Positions 20,025 through 28,013 of a stretch of 47,583 bases of DNA are shown here, piece after piece (the stretch's first letter is position 1; the number at the start of each line of letters is the position of its first letter). The translations under genes and the position numbers were made by a program. The notes below the pieces were generated by a model. The model was not told where the DNA came from, did not search any database, and saw nothing but the letters and a program-made list of their open reading frames with translations. The stretch comes from an uncultured Pelagibacteraceae bacterium (GTDB lineage Bacteria; Pseudomonadota; Alphaproteobacteria; Pelagibacterales; Pelagibacteraceae), in the NCBI GenBank assembly GCA_902590295.1, contig CACIWH010000004.1, positions 1-47,583 of the forward strand, in the 5' to 3' direction.

Positions 20025-20252
20025 TTAAAATGCGAATAAAATAATCAATGCAACAACAAGTCCAAAAAGTCCTGTAGCTTCAGCCAAAGCGAAACCTAAT
20101 AATAAATTAGGAAACTGTTTTTGGGCTGCAGACGGATTTCTCATTGCGCCAGATAAATAGTTACCAAAAATAATTCCGATACCTACTCCAGCACCAGCCA
20201 AAGCAATTGCTGCAAGACCTGCTCCTATCATTTTTGCTGCTTCTAGTTCCAT
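20025..20252 (-). CDS. atpE: ATP synthase Fo subunit c
   Basis: Proteolipid forming the rotating c-ring. The 75 residues make two membrane helices joined by the polar loop NPSAAQKQFPN. The glycine-rich first helix (GAGLAAIALAGAGVGIGIIFG) and E58 in the second (GFALAEATGLFGL) are standard; the residues around E58 are of the proton type rather than the sodium type. Unlike most genes in the window it has a strong Shine-Dalgarno (AGGAGG five bases from the ATG), fitting the need for many c copies per complex. Confidence 0.97.
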   Translation of the reverse strand: MELEAAKMIGAGLAAIALAGAGVGIGIIFGNYLSGAMRNPSAAQKQFPNLLLGFALAEATGLFGLVVALIILFAF

Positions 20253-20257
20253 ATTTT

Positions 20258-20263
20258 CCTCCT
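20258..20263 (-). promoter_or_regulatory. Strong Shine-Dalgarno of atpE
   Basis: The minus strand reads AAAGGAGGAAAATATG; AGGAGG is five bases before the atpE start codon. Most other starts in this window that I inspected (ctaC, ctaD, petA, petB, ccrM) have no comparable match, so this site stands out. Confidence 0.85.
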
Positions 20264-20265
20264 TT

Positions 20266-21000
20266 TTAATGGTGTAAATTTAATGCATCATTTAAATAGA
20301 TACATGTTAAAATTGCAAAAACATAAGCTTGAAGAAAAGCAACTAATAATTCCAAACCTGTTAATGCAACAGAAAAGCCTAATGGAAGCCAACCTCCCAA
20401 TAAACCAAGACTTACTACAAAACCCCCGAAGACCTTCATCATTGTGTGACCAGCCATCATATTAGCAAATAATCTAACCGATAAGCTAATTGGTCTGCTT
20501 AGGTATGATATTATCTCTATAACAACTATCAAAGGTAAAAGAATGATTGGTACACCACTAGGCACAAAAAGTTTTAAATATCCTAAGCCATGTTTTAAGA
20601 AACCAATAATAGTTACGCCTATAAAAATAAAGGCTGCTAAAACAAAAGTAACTATAATATGACTAGTTACTGTAAATGAATAAGGTATCATACCGAACAT
20701 ATTGCAAAATAATACAAACATGAATAACGAAAATATGAATGCAAAATAAGGTTTTGCCTTTGCGCCCGCTGTATCACTGATCATTTTTGATACAAAAGAA
20801 TAGCTAAGTTCGGATAACAATTGAATTTTATCAGGTATAAGTGATTTTTTTTTAGCCCCAAGATTAAAAACAATCAGAATGGCAAGAGTACTAATAACCA
20901 TAAACAAACTAGCATTTGTAAATGATATATCAACTTCACCTATTTTAATTTCAGGTCCAATTCTATAGACATTGAATTGGTACATCGGATTTGCAGCCAT
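20266..21000 (-). CDS. atpB: ATP synthase Fo subunit a
   Basis: Membrane stator subunit forming the two proton half-channels. The 244-residue protein has six or so hydrophobic segments and the essential arginine in SLSVRLFANMMAGH, followed by the C-terminal helix ending QAYVFAILTCIYLNDALNLHH. It follows atpI after five bases and precedes atpE after thirteen. The N-terminal part (MAANPMYQFNVYRIGPEIKIG) is a short periplasmic leader as in other alphaproteobacteria. Confidence 0.96.
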   Translation of the reverse strand: MAANPMYQFNVYRIGPEIKIGEVDISFTNASLFMVISTLAILIVFNLGAKKKSLIPDKIQLLSELSYSFVSKMISDTAGAKAKPYFAFIFSLFMFVLFCNMFGMIPYSFTVTSHIIVTFVLAAFIFIGVTIIGFLKHGLGYLKLFVPSGVPIILLPLIVVIEIISYLSRPISLSVRLFANMMAGHTMMKVFGGFVVSLGLLGGWLPLGFSVALTGLELLVAFLQAYVFAILTCIYLNDALNLHH

Positions 21001-21005
21001 AAATC

Positions 21006-21275
21006 TTACTTTTGTATTTTTTTTGCAGACCTAATAACATTGGTTATACCTGCTACGACACCCACAAAAAAAAATATTATTATTAACCATGGTTTAGTAT
21101 CAAACCATGTGTCTAAAATAAACCCAATAATTGTCCCAACTAGTACAGCAGAAACAAGCTCAGTGCTCATTTTGAAAGCTTGTCCTAAATTTGACTGTAC
21201 AGGTGGATCTTTTTCAGGGGCAATTTTTTTTTTTGCAATTTTAAGGCGAATTTTTAGGTCATCGTCTCTTTTCAT
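21006..21275 (-). CDS. atpI: AtpI/AtpZ-type ATP synthase accessory protein
   Basis: An 89-residue membrane protein with a charged N-terminal arm (KRDDDLKIRLKIAKKK) and two helices: STELVSAVLVGTIIGFILD and KPWLIIIFFFVGVVAGITNV. This is the AtpZ/AtpI arrangement of the first gene of alphaproteobacterial Fo operons, thought to assist c-ring assembly or magnesium supply. Its ATG at 21275 abuts the stop of smc with no spacer, so the Fo genes may be transcribed from upstream of smc. Confidence 0.85.
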   Translation of the reverse strand: MKRDDDLKIRLKIAKKKIAPEKDPPVQSNLGQAFKMSTELVSAVLVGTIIGFILDTWFDTKPWLIIIFFFVGVVAGITNVIRSAKKIQK

Positions 21276-23672
21276 TTAAGCGACCATGCTTTCGGCTTTC
21301 TCTAGGTCAACTGCAACAAGCTGACTTATACCTTTTTCAGGCATTGTAACACCATAAAGACGGTTCATTTTTGACATTGTTAAAGCGTGGTGTGTAACAA
21401 TCACAAATTTTGTCTTTGTTATTTTTGTAAGTTCTTCTAGTAAATTACAAAATCTTGTAACGTTAGCATCGTCTAAAGGAGCATCAACTTCATCTAAAAC
21501 ACAAATTGGAGCTGGGTTTGTTAAAAAAACTGCAAAAATCAAAGATAGGGCTGTCAATGCTTGTTCACCACCTGACAATAAAGTTATTGATTGCAATCTT
21601 TTTCCTGGAGGACTTACAAGCATCTCTAAACCTGCATCAAGCGGATCATCAGAGTCAATCAGCTCTAGTTTTGCGCTTCCACCATTAAAAAGTTTTGTGT
21701 AAACTTCATTGAATTTTCTATTAACTTTTTCAAAAGCCTCAATAAGCCTTTCTCTACCTTTCTGATTTAATTCATTAATACTTTCTTTTAATTTTGTAAT
21801 TGCAGTCACTAAATCTGATCTATCTTTTTCCATTTTTTTTATTTCATCTTGATATTTTGAAGTTTCTTCATCCGCTCTTAGGTTAACAGATCCCAATTTA
21901 TCTCTCTCTCGCTTTTTCTTATCAAGCAGCTCTTCTTGCGTTACAGCATCAGGAAACTCTTCATCTAATTCTAGGTTCGAGAATTCGAGAACATTGTTTT
22001 CATTTAAATTGAGTTCATTTTCTATTCTCTCAAGTAGATCTAGTCTTCTCTTATTTAATCCATCAATTGTTGCAGCTGAACTGGCTTTTCTCTCTCTAAT
22101 CTCAATAGAATTTTCTTTAACTTCATTGAGATTAATATTCAACATTGATAATTTATCTTCGCTTTCTTTAATAATAACTTCATTTTGTTCTTTATCTAAA
22201 TTTGACAATCTAAGATTTTCATTTAATTGGCCTTTTTTTTCTGCTTGATCTTTTGGTTTGGCCTCAAGTCCTTTTAATTGATCAAGTGTTTTATTCTTTC
22301 TATCTTCTAATTTATTGATTGTTATTTCTGATTTGTTTAAAAGGTTTTTCCAACTCTCTATTTCTTTATCAATATTTTGTATTCTTTCAGATCTTTTTAC
22401 AGATTCTTTTTTAATATTTTGATTTTTACTATATACTTCACAGTATTCATCGATCGTGTTCTTGAAATTGCCTAAAGCAATTACCGCATCATCATTTTTA
22501 TTAGATATAATTAAATCTTTAATTGAGGCTAATTCTGTATTTAGTTTACTCTTAAAATCTTTTAAATCTGACGAAGATTGTTTTTCAGTTTCATAATATT
22601 TAGAATCTATCTCAATTAAATCTTTTTTTTCTTCTTTTATTCTCTTCTCATTAGAGTTAGCGTCAATTATAATGCTTTTTTCTCGATCTTTATCTTGATC
22701 TAAAATGTTAAGATTTTCATTAAGTTTCTCTATTTCATCTTGTATTCTAATATTTTCTTCATCTAGGCTTTTTAATTCTAAATTTAACCTTTGTATTTTT
22801 GAGAGATTTTCAAAATTTTTTTGTTTAATAGGGTCAATTTTATTTAATTCATTTTGAATTTTATTTTTTAAACCTTCTATTTCATTATTAAATTTGTCAA
22901 ATTCTTTATCAGAATCCTCATTAATTTCTTTTTCTAGTTTAATCTCTTTATCAATATCTTGAAGCTTGAGATAATATAGACCAGCCTCTATTTTTTTTAT
23001 TTCATTTGATATAACTTTGTATTTATTTGCCTCCTCCGCTTGTTTTTGTAAATTTGCTAATTGTTTTTCCTGTTGTCTCCTTAACTCATCAGCCCTTTTG
23101 AGATTATTTTCAGCAGCGTTCAATCTAATTTCAGCTTCATGTCTTCTTGCGTGTAGTCCAGCTATGCCTGCGGCCTCCTCCAAAATAGCTCTCCTGTCAC
23201 TCGGTTTTGCGGTTACTAATGAGCCTATTCTTCCTTGACTTATCAGTGATGGTGAATGGGCACCAGTCGACAAGTCAGCAAAAAACATCTGTGCATCTTT
23301 TGCCCGTACTTCTTTGCCGTTTATCGAAAATTTTGATCCTTTGTCTTTTTCTATTTTTCTTTTTACTTCTATACCAATAGTATTTTTATATTGATGTGGA
23401 CCCTCATTGTTATTGTTCAGCAAATTTAAAGTTACTTCTGCAATATTTTTTGATGGTTTGTTTGAAGTGCCAGAGAATATAACATCCTCCATTCCCGATC
23501 CTCTCATGCTCTTCGCAGAAGTTTCGCCCATACACCATCTTAATGACTCTACAATATTTGACTTTCCACAACCATTAGGTCCAACAATACCTGTGAGCCC
23601 ATTTTCTATTAATAGATCGGTTTTGTCCGCAAATGATTTGAATCCGTTTAATTGAATTTTTTTAAATTCCAT
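21276..23672 (-). CDS. smc: Chromosome segregation SMC ATPase, short form without recognisable hinge
   Basis: SMC-family ATPase expected to organise the chromosome. The head is complete: Walker A GPNGCGKSN at residues 31-39, signature LLSGGEQ at 698-704 and Walker B VLDEVDAP at 725-732. Between the heads I see only two long coiled-coil stretches (about 165-365 and 420-640) joined by a short segment at 365-420. The roughly 150-200-residue globular hinge of canonical SMCs (1150-1200 residues in Bacillus or Caulobacter) is missing, and the protein is only 798 residues long. The frame is intact, so this is a shortened protein rather than a broken gene. It follows dsbA after six bases. RecN or SbcC are less likely given the head sequence and the smc-dsbA-dciA-mutY neighbourhood. 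Confidence 0.85.
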   Translation of the reverse strand: MEFKKIQLNGFKSFADKTDLLIENGLTGIVGPNGCGKSNIVESLRWCMGETSAKSMRGSGMEDVIFSGTSNKPSKNIAEVTLNLLNNNNEGPHQYKNTIGIEVKRKIEKDKGSKFSINGKEVRAKDAQMFFADLSTGAHSPSLISQGRIGSLVTAKPSDRRAILEEAAGIAGLHARRHEAEIRLNAAENNLKRADELRRQQEKQLANLQKQAEEANKYKVISNEIKKIEAGLYYLKLQDIDKEIKLEKEINEDSDKEFDKFNNEIEGLKNKIQNELNKIDPIKQKNFENLSKIQRLNLELKSLDEENIRIQDEIEKLNENLNILDQDKDREKSIIIDANSNEKRIKEEKKDLIEIDSKYYETEKQSSSDLKDFKSKLNTELASIKDLIISNKNDDAVIALGNFKNTIDEYCEVYSKNQNIKKESVKRSERIQNIDKEIESWKNLLNKSEITINKLEDRKNKTLDQLKGLEAKPKDQAEKKGQLNENLRLSNLDKEQNEVIIKESEDKLSMLNINLNEVKENSIEIRERKASSAATIDGLNKRRLDLLERIENELNLNENNVLEFSNLELDEEFPDAVTQEELLDKKKRERDKLGSVNLRADEETSKYQDEIKKMEKDRSDLVTAITKLKESINELNQKGRERLIEAFEKVNRKFNEVYTKLFNGGSAKLELIDSDDPLDAGLEMLVSPPGKRLQSITLLSGGEQALTALSLIFAVFLTNPAPICVLDEVDAPLDDANVTRFCNLLEELTKITKTKFVIVTHHALTMSKMNRLYGVTMPEKGISQLVAVDLEKAESMVA

Positions 23673-23678
23673 TAAAAA

Positions 23679-24260
23679 CTATAATAGTTTTTCTATAGCT
23701 TTTTTCAAATTTTTGTATGTAAGTGATTTTTCGAACTTTTTCCCATTTATTAATAGAGTAGGGGTTGAGTTTATATTAAAATTTTTTACTCCTTCGATTC
23801 GGTCGTTAAGTATATGATCCTCTAACGACTTATTCTCCAAGCATTTTTGCTCATCGATTTTAAAGTTTCCAGATTTAATAACTTTGATTAGATTTTTATT
23901 ATATTCCTCAGCTGTCGAACCTTTTGCCCATTCGTTCTGATTATCATATAAAAAGTGAAGCAATTCAGAATTTCCGTTGTTCTCACAATGTGCAAACTTT
24001 GAAGCATTTAAAGCCGCAATATTTAATGGAAAACTTTTATATTCAATTGATATAATTCCCTTATCAATAAAATTTTTCTTTAATTCTGGATAAATATTCT
24101 TATGAAAGTTTGCACAATAAGAACATGTTAAAGACTCATAAACTATAAGTTTTATTTTAGCATTATTATTTCCGTCAATTATTGGCTTAATTGTTTCAGC
24201 ATAAGACGGATTAGACAATGCAATAAACATAAACAATAATATACTTTTTATTTTTTTCAT
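23679..24260 (-). CDS. DsbA family thiol-disulfide oxidoreductase
   Basis: Exported thioredoxin-fold protein of 193 residues. An N-terminal signal peptide (about residues 1-21, ending PSYA) precedes the catalytic CSYC at 46-49 in YESLTCSYCANFH, and INSTPTLLINGK near residue 165 contains the expected cis-proline. It lies one base downstream of the dciA-like gene and just upstream of smc, a conserved alphaproteobacterial order. Likely role: disulfide formation or isomerisation in the periplasm. Two further cysteines (SKFAHCENNG and EQKCLE) lie in the helical insert. Confidence 0.88.
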   Translation of the reverse strand: MKKIKSILLFMFIALSNPSYAETIKPIIDGNNNAKIKLIVYESLTCSYCANFHKNIYPELKKNFIDKGIISIEYKSFPLNIAALNASKFAHCENNGNSELLHFLYDNQNEWAKGSTAEEYNKNLIKVIKSGNFKIDEQKCLENKSLEDHILNDRIEGVKNFNINSTPTLLINGKKFEKSLTYKNLKKAIEKLL

Positions 24261-24737
24261 TTATTTTTTATATGAATTAATTAATTCTTTAAGAGCATTT
24301 TTAACATTTACATTTTTAATGCCGTTCAAACTTTTTGAGAAATCTCTTTTTGACGCACTTTTACTTTTTTCTAAATTAATTATCTCATTTTTTTCAAAGG
24401 TTATTATCTTTATTTTATCGACCGCTACATAACCAAAAATTGAATTTAATTTATTCATAATTTGTTTTTTAGAATACTCTACATTTACTTCACTACCTCT
24501 ATTGACCATAATTTCTAATGTCGATCCTCTTACTTTGTTTGAACTTTTAAATTTGTTTGGATAACAAATATCGAATAATTCTTTACCTACTATATATTTC
24601 CAATTATTTAATATTTCAGGAAATATACTGCCTTTTTTATTTATGATTTTTTTTACTTTTGTGGGCAAAGTGTCTTTAAAAGATCTTAGACCTTGAATGC
24701 CCCCTAATCTCTGCTTAGTATATTTTTTAAACTGCAT
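24261..24737 (-). CDS. DUF721 / DciA-like protein
   Basis: A 158-residue protein with the DUF721 signature: ILNNWKYIVGKELFDICYPNKF, then a strand segment STLEIMVNRGSEVNVEY and FGYVAVDKIKI. The DUF721 family includes DciA, the loader of the replicative helicase DnaB in bacteria lacking DnaC, so a replication role is plausible. The C-terminal third is Lys/Ser-rich and probably disordered until a final short helix. Its ATG directly abuts that of the divergent mutY gene (CATATG), so neither has any intergenic promoter space. Confidence 0.75.
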   Translation of the reverse strand: MQFKKYTKQRLGGIQGLRSFKDTLPTKVKKIINKKGSIFPEILNNWKYIVGKELFDICYPNKFKSSNKVRGSTLEIMVNRGSEVNVEYSKKQIMNKLNSIFGYVAVDKIKIITFEKNEIINLEKSKSASKRDFSKSLNGIKNVNVKNALKELINSYKK

Positions 24738-25718
24738 ATGAGAGATCCATTTGTAACAAAAAATATTCTGAAATGGTATGATTTAAATAAAAGATCATTA
24801 CCATGGCGAAAAAATGTTTCCAAAGAAAAAAGGCAGTATAATACGTTAATTAGTGAATTTATGTTGCAACAAACTCAAGTAGCAACCGTAATTCCATACT
24901 TTAACAAATTTGTTAATGAAATTCCAAACATAAAAAAACTTGCAAGTGTTGATAACAAAAAACTAATTAAACTTTGGGAAGGTCTTGGATATTATTCAAG
25001 AGCAAGAAACTTAAAGAAAGCAGCGCAGTCAGTAATCAAAAATTTTAATGGAGTAATACCTGATAATTTTGAAGATTTGAAATCACTATCTGGCATTGGA
25101 GATTATACTGCTAATGCAATTTTAGCTATTGCATTCAATAAGCCGTATATTCCACTAGATGGAAATGTAGAAAGGATTATAAAAAGATACCTTTATTTAA
25201 AAAAAGAAAACGAAATTAAGAAAGAAAATTTAATTGAAAAAAAGTCTATTTTAGGATTTTCAAGCCGTTCAAGTGATTATGCTCAGGCACTTATGGAATT
25301 TGGTGCTTTAGTTTGCAAACCTACTAACCCATTGTGCTGTCAATGTCCTATAACCAAAAAATGTAAATCTTTTAAAAAGAAAGACTTTAATTTAACAAAA
25401 AATTCAAAAAAATATAAAGACAAATATTTTTTACTCAAAGTTTATAAAAAAGATCAAAAATATTTATTAATAAAAAATACTAAATTTAATTTTTTAAAAA
25501 ACTTAAGAATTTTTCCCATGGAAGAACTACATAAACCTAAAAAATTTAATAAAAGTCTTAATATTAAATTGTCTAATATGAATATGAATATAAAAATACT
25601 ACATTTAAAAAATATCAATAAATATTCATCATCTACTTGGATTGATCAAAGAAAAATAAATAATTACATGTTGCCAACATTCACTAAAAAAGTAGTTAAA
25701 TATCTCGAGAAAAATTAA
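24738..25718 (+). CDS. mutY: A/G-specific adenine DNA glycosylase
   Basis: Removes adenine mispaired with 8-oxoguanine. The 326-residue protein has the catalytic E40 in SEFMLQQTQV, a helix-hairpin-helix LSGIGDYTA at 117-125, catalytic D141 in PLDGNVER, and the four 4Fe-4S ligands C193, C200, C203 and C209 with the canonical 6-2-5 spacing. The C-terminal NUDIX-like domain for 8-oxoG recognition is present but short. The start codon touches that of the divergent dciA-like gene, and the stop overlaps the next ATG. Confidence 0.94.
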   Translation: MRDPFVTKNILKWYDLNKRSLPWRKNVSKEKRQYNTLISEFMLQQTQVATVIPYFNKFVNEIPNIKKLASVDNKKLIKLWEGLGYYSRARNLKKAAQSVIKNFNGVIPDNFEDLKSLSGIGDYTANAILAIAFNKPYIPLDGNVERIIKRYLYLKKENEIKKENLIEKKSILGFSSRSSDYAQALMEFGALVCKPTNPLCCQCPITKKCKSFKKKDFNLTKNSKKYKDKYFLLKVYKKDQKYLLIKNTKFNFLKNLRIFPMEELHKPKKFNKSLNIKLSNMNMNIKILHLKNINKYSSSTWIDQRKINNYMLPTFTKKVVKYLEKN

Positions 25719-26863
25719 TGAAAAAAATTGCGATAATTGGAGCAGGCATCTCAGGTTTGTACATCGCAAATCTTTTTAAAAATAGTTTAAATTATGAAAT
25801 TGCAATTTATGAAAAAAACGACACTATTAATTTAGAGGATGGCTACGGTATTCAACTTTCAGTCAATAGCGTTAAGCTTTTGAATAAAATCGGGTTTAAT
25901 AAATTATCTGATAAAGAAAAATTTAATCCTAAAAAAATTGATTTTTTTTCAATCAATTCATCAAATAAAATCTGTGATCTAGATATTACAAATTTCAATA
26001 CAGATGACATTAAGTATACAACACTAAAAAGATCAACTTTAATAAATTTTTTAAAAAAAGATTTGGGCAACATAATAAAAACTGGTTTTAAAATTTCAAA
26101 TATAAATGATCAAGAAAAACAAATTAAAATTTCATTTGAAAATAATGTAACTAAAGAATGTGATTGCTTGATTATTGCTGATGGAGTTTTTTCAAAGAGT
26201 AAAAATCTAATTTCAAATAACAAAGTAAAACCAAAATATAATGACACATTAGCTATTAGAGGTAAATTAACTAAATTTCCTGAAAACGTGAACAAAAAGA
26301 ATATAGCTTTGTTTTTAGGTCCAAACTTCCATCATGTTATTTACCCATTAAATTCTAATGGTGATTTAAATTTTATTGCTATTATGAAACATTCTCTTTC
26401 ATTAGAGGAACAAAGTAATTATACATTATTTAGTGAAAATTACTTTATCAAAAGAATTTTAGAAAATGTCCCTCAAGAAATTAAAGAATTTGTTACAGGC
26501 ATTAAGGAATTAAAAATATTTCCAGTGTTTGTTAGTGATGAGTTTCTCAAAATACAGAATAGTAATATTCATCTGATAGGTGATGCTTTTTTTGCCTTTC
26601 CACCATCATTTGCACAAGGTGCATCGCAGTCGATTGAGAGTGCTTATGAATTGTTTATGTCTTTAAATACCGATAAACAAATCAATTTTTTCAAAAAGAG
26701 GGCAAATAAATTAAAAATGATTAATTTTAGATCAAAATTTAACTTGTTTGCTTTTCATTTATCAAATCCTTTAATAATATTTTTCAGAAATATTTTCCTA
26801 AAAAGATTAGTAAAAAATAAAAAATTTCTAGAATATTATTTAGGTAGAATTTATAAAACTTGA
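25718..26863 (+). CDS. FAD-dependent monooxygenase (UbiH/salicylate hydroxylase-like)
   Basis: Flavoprotein hydroxylase of 381 residues. The N-terminal FAD-binding motif IIGAGISGLYIANLF (6-20), the DG motif IIADGVFSKSK near residue 150 and the GD motif HLIGDAFFAFPPSFAQG near 284 make the class A flavin monooxygenase assignment firm. The ubiquinone hydroxylases (UbiH, UbiF, UbiL, UbiM) and aromatic hydroxylases share this plan and I cannot choose between them. Co-transcription with mutY is likely (shared base). It sits between mutY and ccrM, which are often close together in other alphaproteobacteria; the last 13 bases overlap the end of ccrM. Confidence 0.82.
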   Translation: MKKIAIIGAGISGLYIANLFKNSLNYEIAIYEKNDTINLEDGYGIQLSVNSVKLLNKIGFNKLSDKEKFNPKKIDFFSINSSNKICDLDITNFNTDDIKYTTLKRSTLINFLKKDLGNIIKTGFKISNINDQEKQIKISFENNVTKECDCLIIADGVFSKSKNLISNNKVKPKYNDTLAIRGKLTKFPENVNKKNIALFLGPNFHHVIYPLNSNGDLNFIAIMKHSLSLEEQSNYTLFSENYFIKRILENVPQEIKEFVTGIKELKIFPVFVSDEFLKIQNSNIHLIGDAFFAFPPSFAQGASQSIESAYELFMSLNTDKQINFFKKRANKLKMINFRSKFNLFAFHLSNPLIIFFRNIFLKRLVKNKKFLEYYLGRIYKT

Positions 26864-27933
26864 TTACTAGATATTAGTCTTTGTCTTAAGTGGTCAATAG
26901 GTACAATGTTACCGTTAAGATTGTAGTGCCAAAAAGTCCAACCATTGCAGCTTTCAGCTCCTAAAATTGTGGCTGCTACTTTATGAATTGAACCCTCTGT
27001 TTGTTCATGCTTAATACTCCCATCAGCCATTATTTTTGCACTAATTTTCTTTTTATTATCGTATATAGTAGTTCCTGGTTTAATTATTCCCAACTCAACT
27101 AATGAGCCAAAAGGTATTCTTGGTTTAGATCTTCCAGTTTGAAGAGTATCTAAATAATCATCTTCTATAGGTTTTGTTTTTTTTAACCTTTGCTCAGCTG
27201 CATTAAAATAGGTTTTCTCTTTTTCAATACCATAATAATTTCTTCCCAATTTCTTAGCAACTGTTGCCGTTGTTCCTGATCCTAAAAAAGGATCTAAAAC
27301 AAAATCATTTTTATTTGTTGTTGCTAATAAAATTCTGTGAAGTAGAGCCTCAGGTTTTTGGGTAGAATGCACTTTTTTACCATTCTTTTTTAGTCTTTCA
27401 GAACCATTACAAATCGGCAATTCCCAGTTAGATCTCATTTGAAGATCGTCATTTAAACATTTTAAAGATTGGTAGTTGAAAGTGTATCTAGACTTTTCAG
27501 ATTTCGATGCCCAAATTAAAGTTTCATGGGCATTAGTAAATCTTGTTCCTCTAAAATTAGGCATTGGATTTTTTTTATTCCATATAACATCATTTAATAT
27601 CCAAAAGCCTAAATTTTGAATAGCTGTTCCAACTCTAAAAATATTGTGATAACTGCCAATTACCCAAATAGCTCCATCTTTTTTTAAAGTTCTTTTACAT
27701 TCATCAAGCCATGCATATGTAAAATCATCGTATTTTTTAAAGCTTTCAAACTGATCCCATTTGTCATTTACTGCACTCACTTTAGATCTATCTGGTCTAG
27801 TGAGTTGATTTTTTAATTGCAAATTGTAAGGTGGGTCTGCAAATATTAAATCGAAAGTTTCTTTAGGGATTTTTTTTAGCTCTTTAAGACTGTCCCCATT
27901 AATAATTTTATTTTTTAAGTTTAACTTTTCCAT
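26851..27933 (-). CDS. ccrM: Cell-cycle-regulated adenine DNA methyltransferase CcrM (GANTC)
   Basis: Solitary beta-class N6-adenine methyltransferase expected to modify GANTC. Length 360 matches Caulobacter CcrM (358). The catalytic DPPYNL lies at 33-38, the S-adenosylmethionine motif DPFLGSGTTA near 215-224, and the C-terminal domain ends with the conserved WTFWHYNLNGNIVPIDHLR region, which distinguishes CcrM from restriction-associated relatives. No restriction endonuclease gene is nearby. Its promoter region carries two GANTC sites, suggesting self-regulation by methylation state. Transcribed away from rnhB after an 80-base gap. Confidence 0.93.
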   Translation of the reverse strand: MEKLNLKNKIINGDSLKELKKIPKETFDLIFADPPYNLQLKNQLTRPDRSKVSAVNDKWDQFESFKKYDDFTYAWLDECKRTLKKDGAIWVIGSYHNIFRVGTAIQNLGFWILNDVIWNKKNPMPNFRGTRFTNAHETLIWASKSEKSRYTFNYQSLKCLNDDLQMRSNWELPICNGSERLKKNGKKVHSTQKPEALLHRILLATTNKNDFVLDPFLGSGTTATVAKKLGRNYYGIEKEKTYFNAAEQRLKKTKPIEDDYLDTLQTGRSKPRIPFGSLVELGIIKPGTTIYDNKKKISAKIMADGSIKHEQTEGSIHKVAATILGAESCNGWTFWHYNLNGNIVPIDHLRQRLISSNQVL

Positions 27934-27946
27934 TTTTAAAAAGATA

Positions 27947-27975
27947 ATTAGACTCTAGGCATGACTCCACGTCAA
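27947..27975 (-). promoter_or_regulatory. Putative ccrM promoter overlapped by two GANTC sites
   Basis: On the minus strand TTGACG (27975-27970) and TCTAAT (27952-27947) are 17 bases apart, a good sigma-70 match. One GAGTC lies in the spacer (27967-27963) and the second (27955-27951) shares its last two bases with the -10 box. Predicted transcription begins fewer than ten bases before the ATG, so the message would be almost leaderless, and there is no Shine-Dalgarno. Regulation of ccrM through its own GANTC sites is established in Caulobacter; here it is inferred. Confidence 0.6.
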
Positions 27976-28013
27976 CTCATGATTGAATTATTTTGAATTA
28001 ATTGTGTCTATTA

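Noticed and set aside
21276..23672. Short smc read as a frameshifted or deleted pseudogene
   Set aside because: One continuous frame with both head halves and all ATPase motifs, and normal spacing to its neighbours.
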